Source: Qipengyuania sp. HL-TH1
GTDB lineage: Bacteria > Pseudomonadota > Alphaproteobacteria > Sphingomonadales > Sphingomonadaceae
Assembly: GCF_036365825.1 (NCBI RefSeq)
Contig: NZ_CP142675.1
Span: forward strand, 1,364,001-1,428,000
Reading direction: 5' to 3'
Length of the DNA: 64,000 nt
Shown here: in pieces, positions 63,799 through 64,000 of the stretch
Layout: every line of letters begins with the position of its first letter
Position numbering within the stretch: the stretch's first letter is position 1
Notes under the pieces: model-generated
The model's input: only the letters and a program-made list of their open reading frames with translations
Told to the model about the DNA's origin: nothing
Database searches by the model: none
Translations under genes and position numbers: made by a program

Positions 63799-64000
63799 CC
63801 AACCCTATCTATCTTGCACTCGACGTTCCGCACCTGCGCGACGGCCTCGATCTGGCCAAGAAGGTCAAGGGCCATGTCGGCGGGATCAAGCTGGGGCTCG
63901 AATTCTTCTGCGCACATGGCGCGCACGGGGTGCACATGATCGGCCAGCTTGGGCTGCCGATCTTCCTCGACCTCAAGCTTTACGACATCCCCAACACCGT
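63795..64000 (+). CDS. pyrF: Orotidine 5'-phosphate decarboxylase (truncated by window end)
   Basis: The first 68 codons are present. IYLALDVPHLRDGLDLAKK, IKLGLEFFCAHG and FLDLKLYDIPNT are the OMPDC motifs (the DLKxxDIPNT segment holds the catalytic Lys and Asp). It makes UMP. The ATG at 63795 overlaps the LapA stop by 4 bp, so the genes are coupled, as in many gammaproteobacteria and alphaproteobacteria. Confidence 0.95.
   Translation, partial: MTNPIYLALDVPHLRDGLDLAKKVKGHVGGIKLGLEFFCAHGAHGVHMIGQLGLPIFLDLKLYDIPNT

Overview
The window is a contiguous piece of a high-GC (about 65% over most of it) alphaproteobacterial chromosome. Gene content points to Sphingomonadales, most likely an Erythrobacteraceae-like organism: a DUF6481 protein, a TIGR02300 zinc-ribbon protein, an F0 operon with paired b and b' subunits, an HWE-type histidine kinase, a small CBU_0592-type membrane protein between aroA and cmk, and alanine/glutamate-rich tails on S16 and L9. 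This assignment rests on gene content and protein style only. Almost everything is densely packed core chromosome, with many 1-8 bp start/stop overlaps that indicate operons.

Layout. 0-4.6 kb is the only accessory-looking stretch: a phage-terminase-like helix-turn-helix protein, then a three-gene minus-strand cassette (unknown 221-aa protein, HD-domain dGTPase, HNH nuclease). The first two cassette genes have clearly lower GC (about 50%), and structured DNA lies just upstream. This is the best candidate in the window for an undescribed, possibly anti-phage, system. 4.6-16 kb: DUF6481, lepA, a PAS-GGDEF-EAL-PilZ signalling protein, an adrenodoxin-reductase-like enzyme, an MFS transporter with an odd in-frame leader ORF, an amidohydrolase/dehydrogenase pair and a DUF2855 protein. 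16-24.7 kb: dnaN, fabD-fabG, a divergent LD-carboxypeptidase/Mur-ligase pair, a GST and a DUF808 protein, and the rpsF-rpsR-rplI operon. 24.7-38.3 kb: AMP nucleosidase, an SDR enzyme, an HWE kinase, an M2 peptidase/beta-propeller/rimB/rimK operon, small enzymes, asd and a DPP IV-like peptidase. 38.5-44.3 kb: the ffh-rpsP-rimM and trmD-rplS halves of a normally continuous operon, separated by a thioredoxin-reductase-like gene and a small membrane-protein gene; tRNA-Ala(GGC) lies upstream of ffh. 44.4-49.9 kb: aroA, CBU_0592, cmk, a MarR-GNAT fusion and rpsA. 50-64 kb: gloB and a quinone oxidoreductase, the F0 ATP synthase operon, the ydbH-ynbE-ydbL envelope operon, radC, a transglutaminase-TPR protein, purB, a LapA protein and the start of pyrF (cut by the window end).

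Besides the accessory cassette, several regulatory signals stand out by eye: a 12-bp perfect inverted repeat that would bury the atpI Shine-Dalgarno sequence at the head of the F0 operon; a leader ORF and long hairpin directly in front of the MFS gene; an interrupted palindrome over the radC start; and an AT-rich direct repeat in front of the MarR-GNAT gene. No CRISPR array, insertion sequence, integrase or rRNA gene was seen. Coordinates use the start codon judged most likely; where it differs from the longest reading frame the reason is given.
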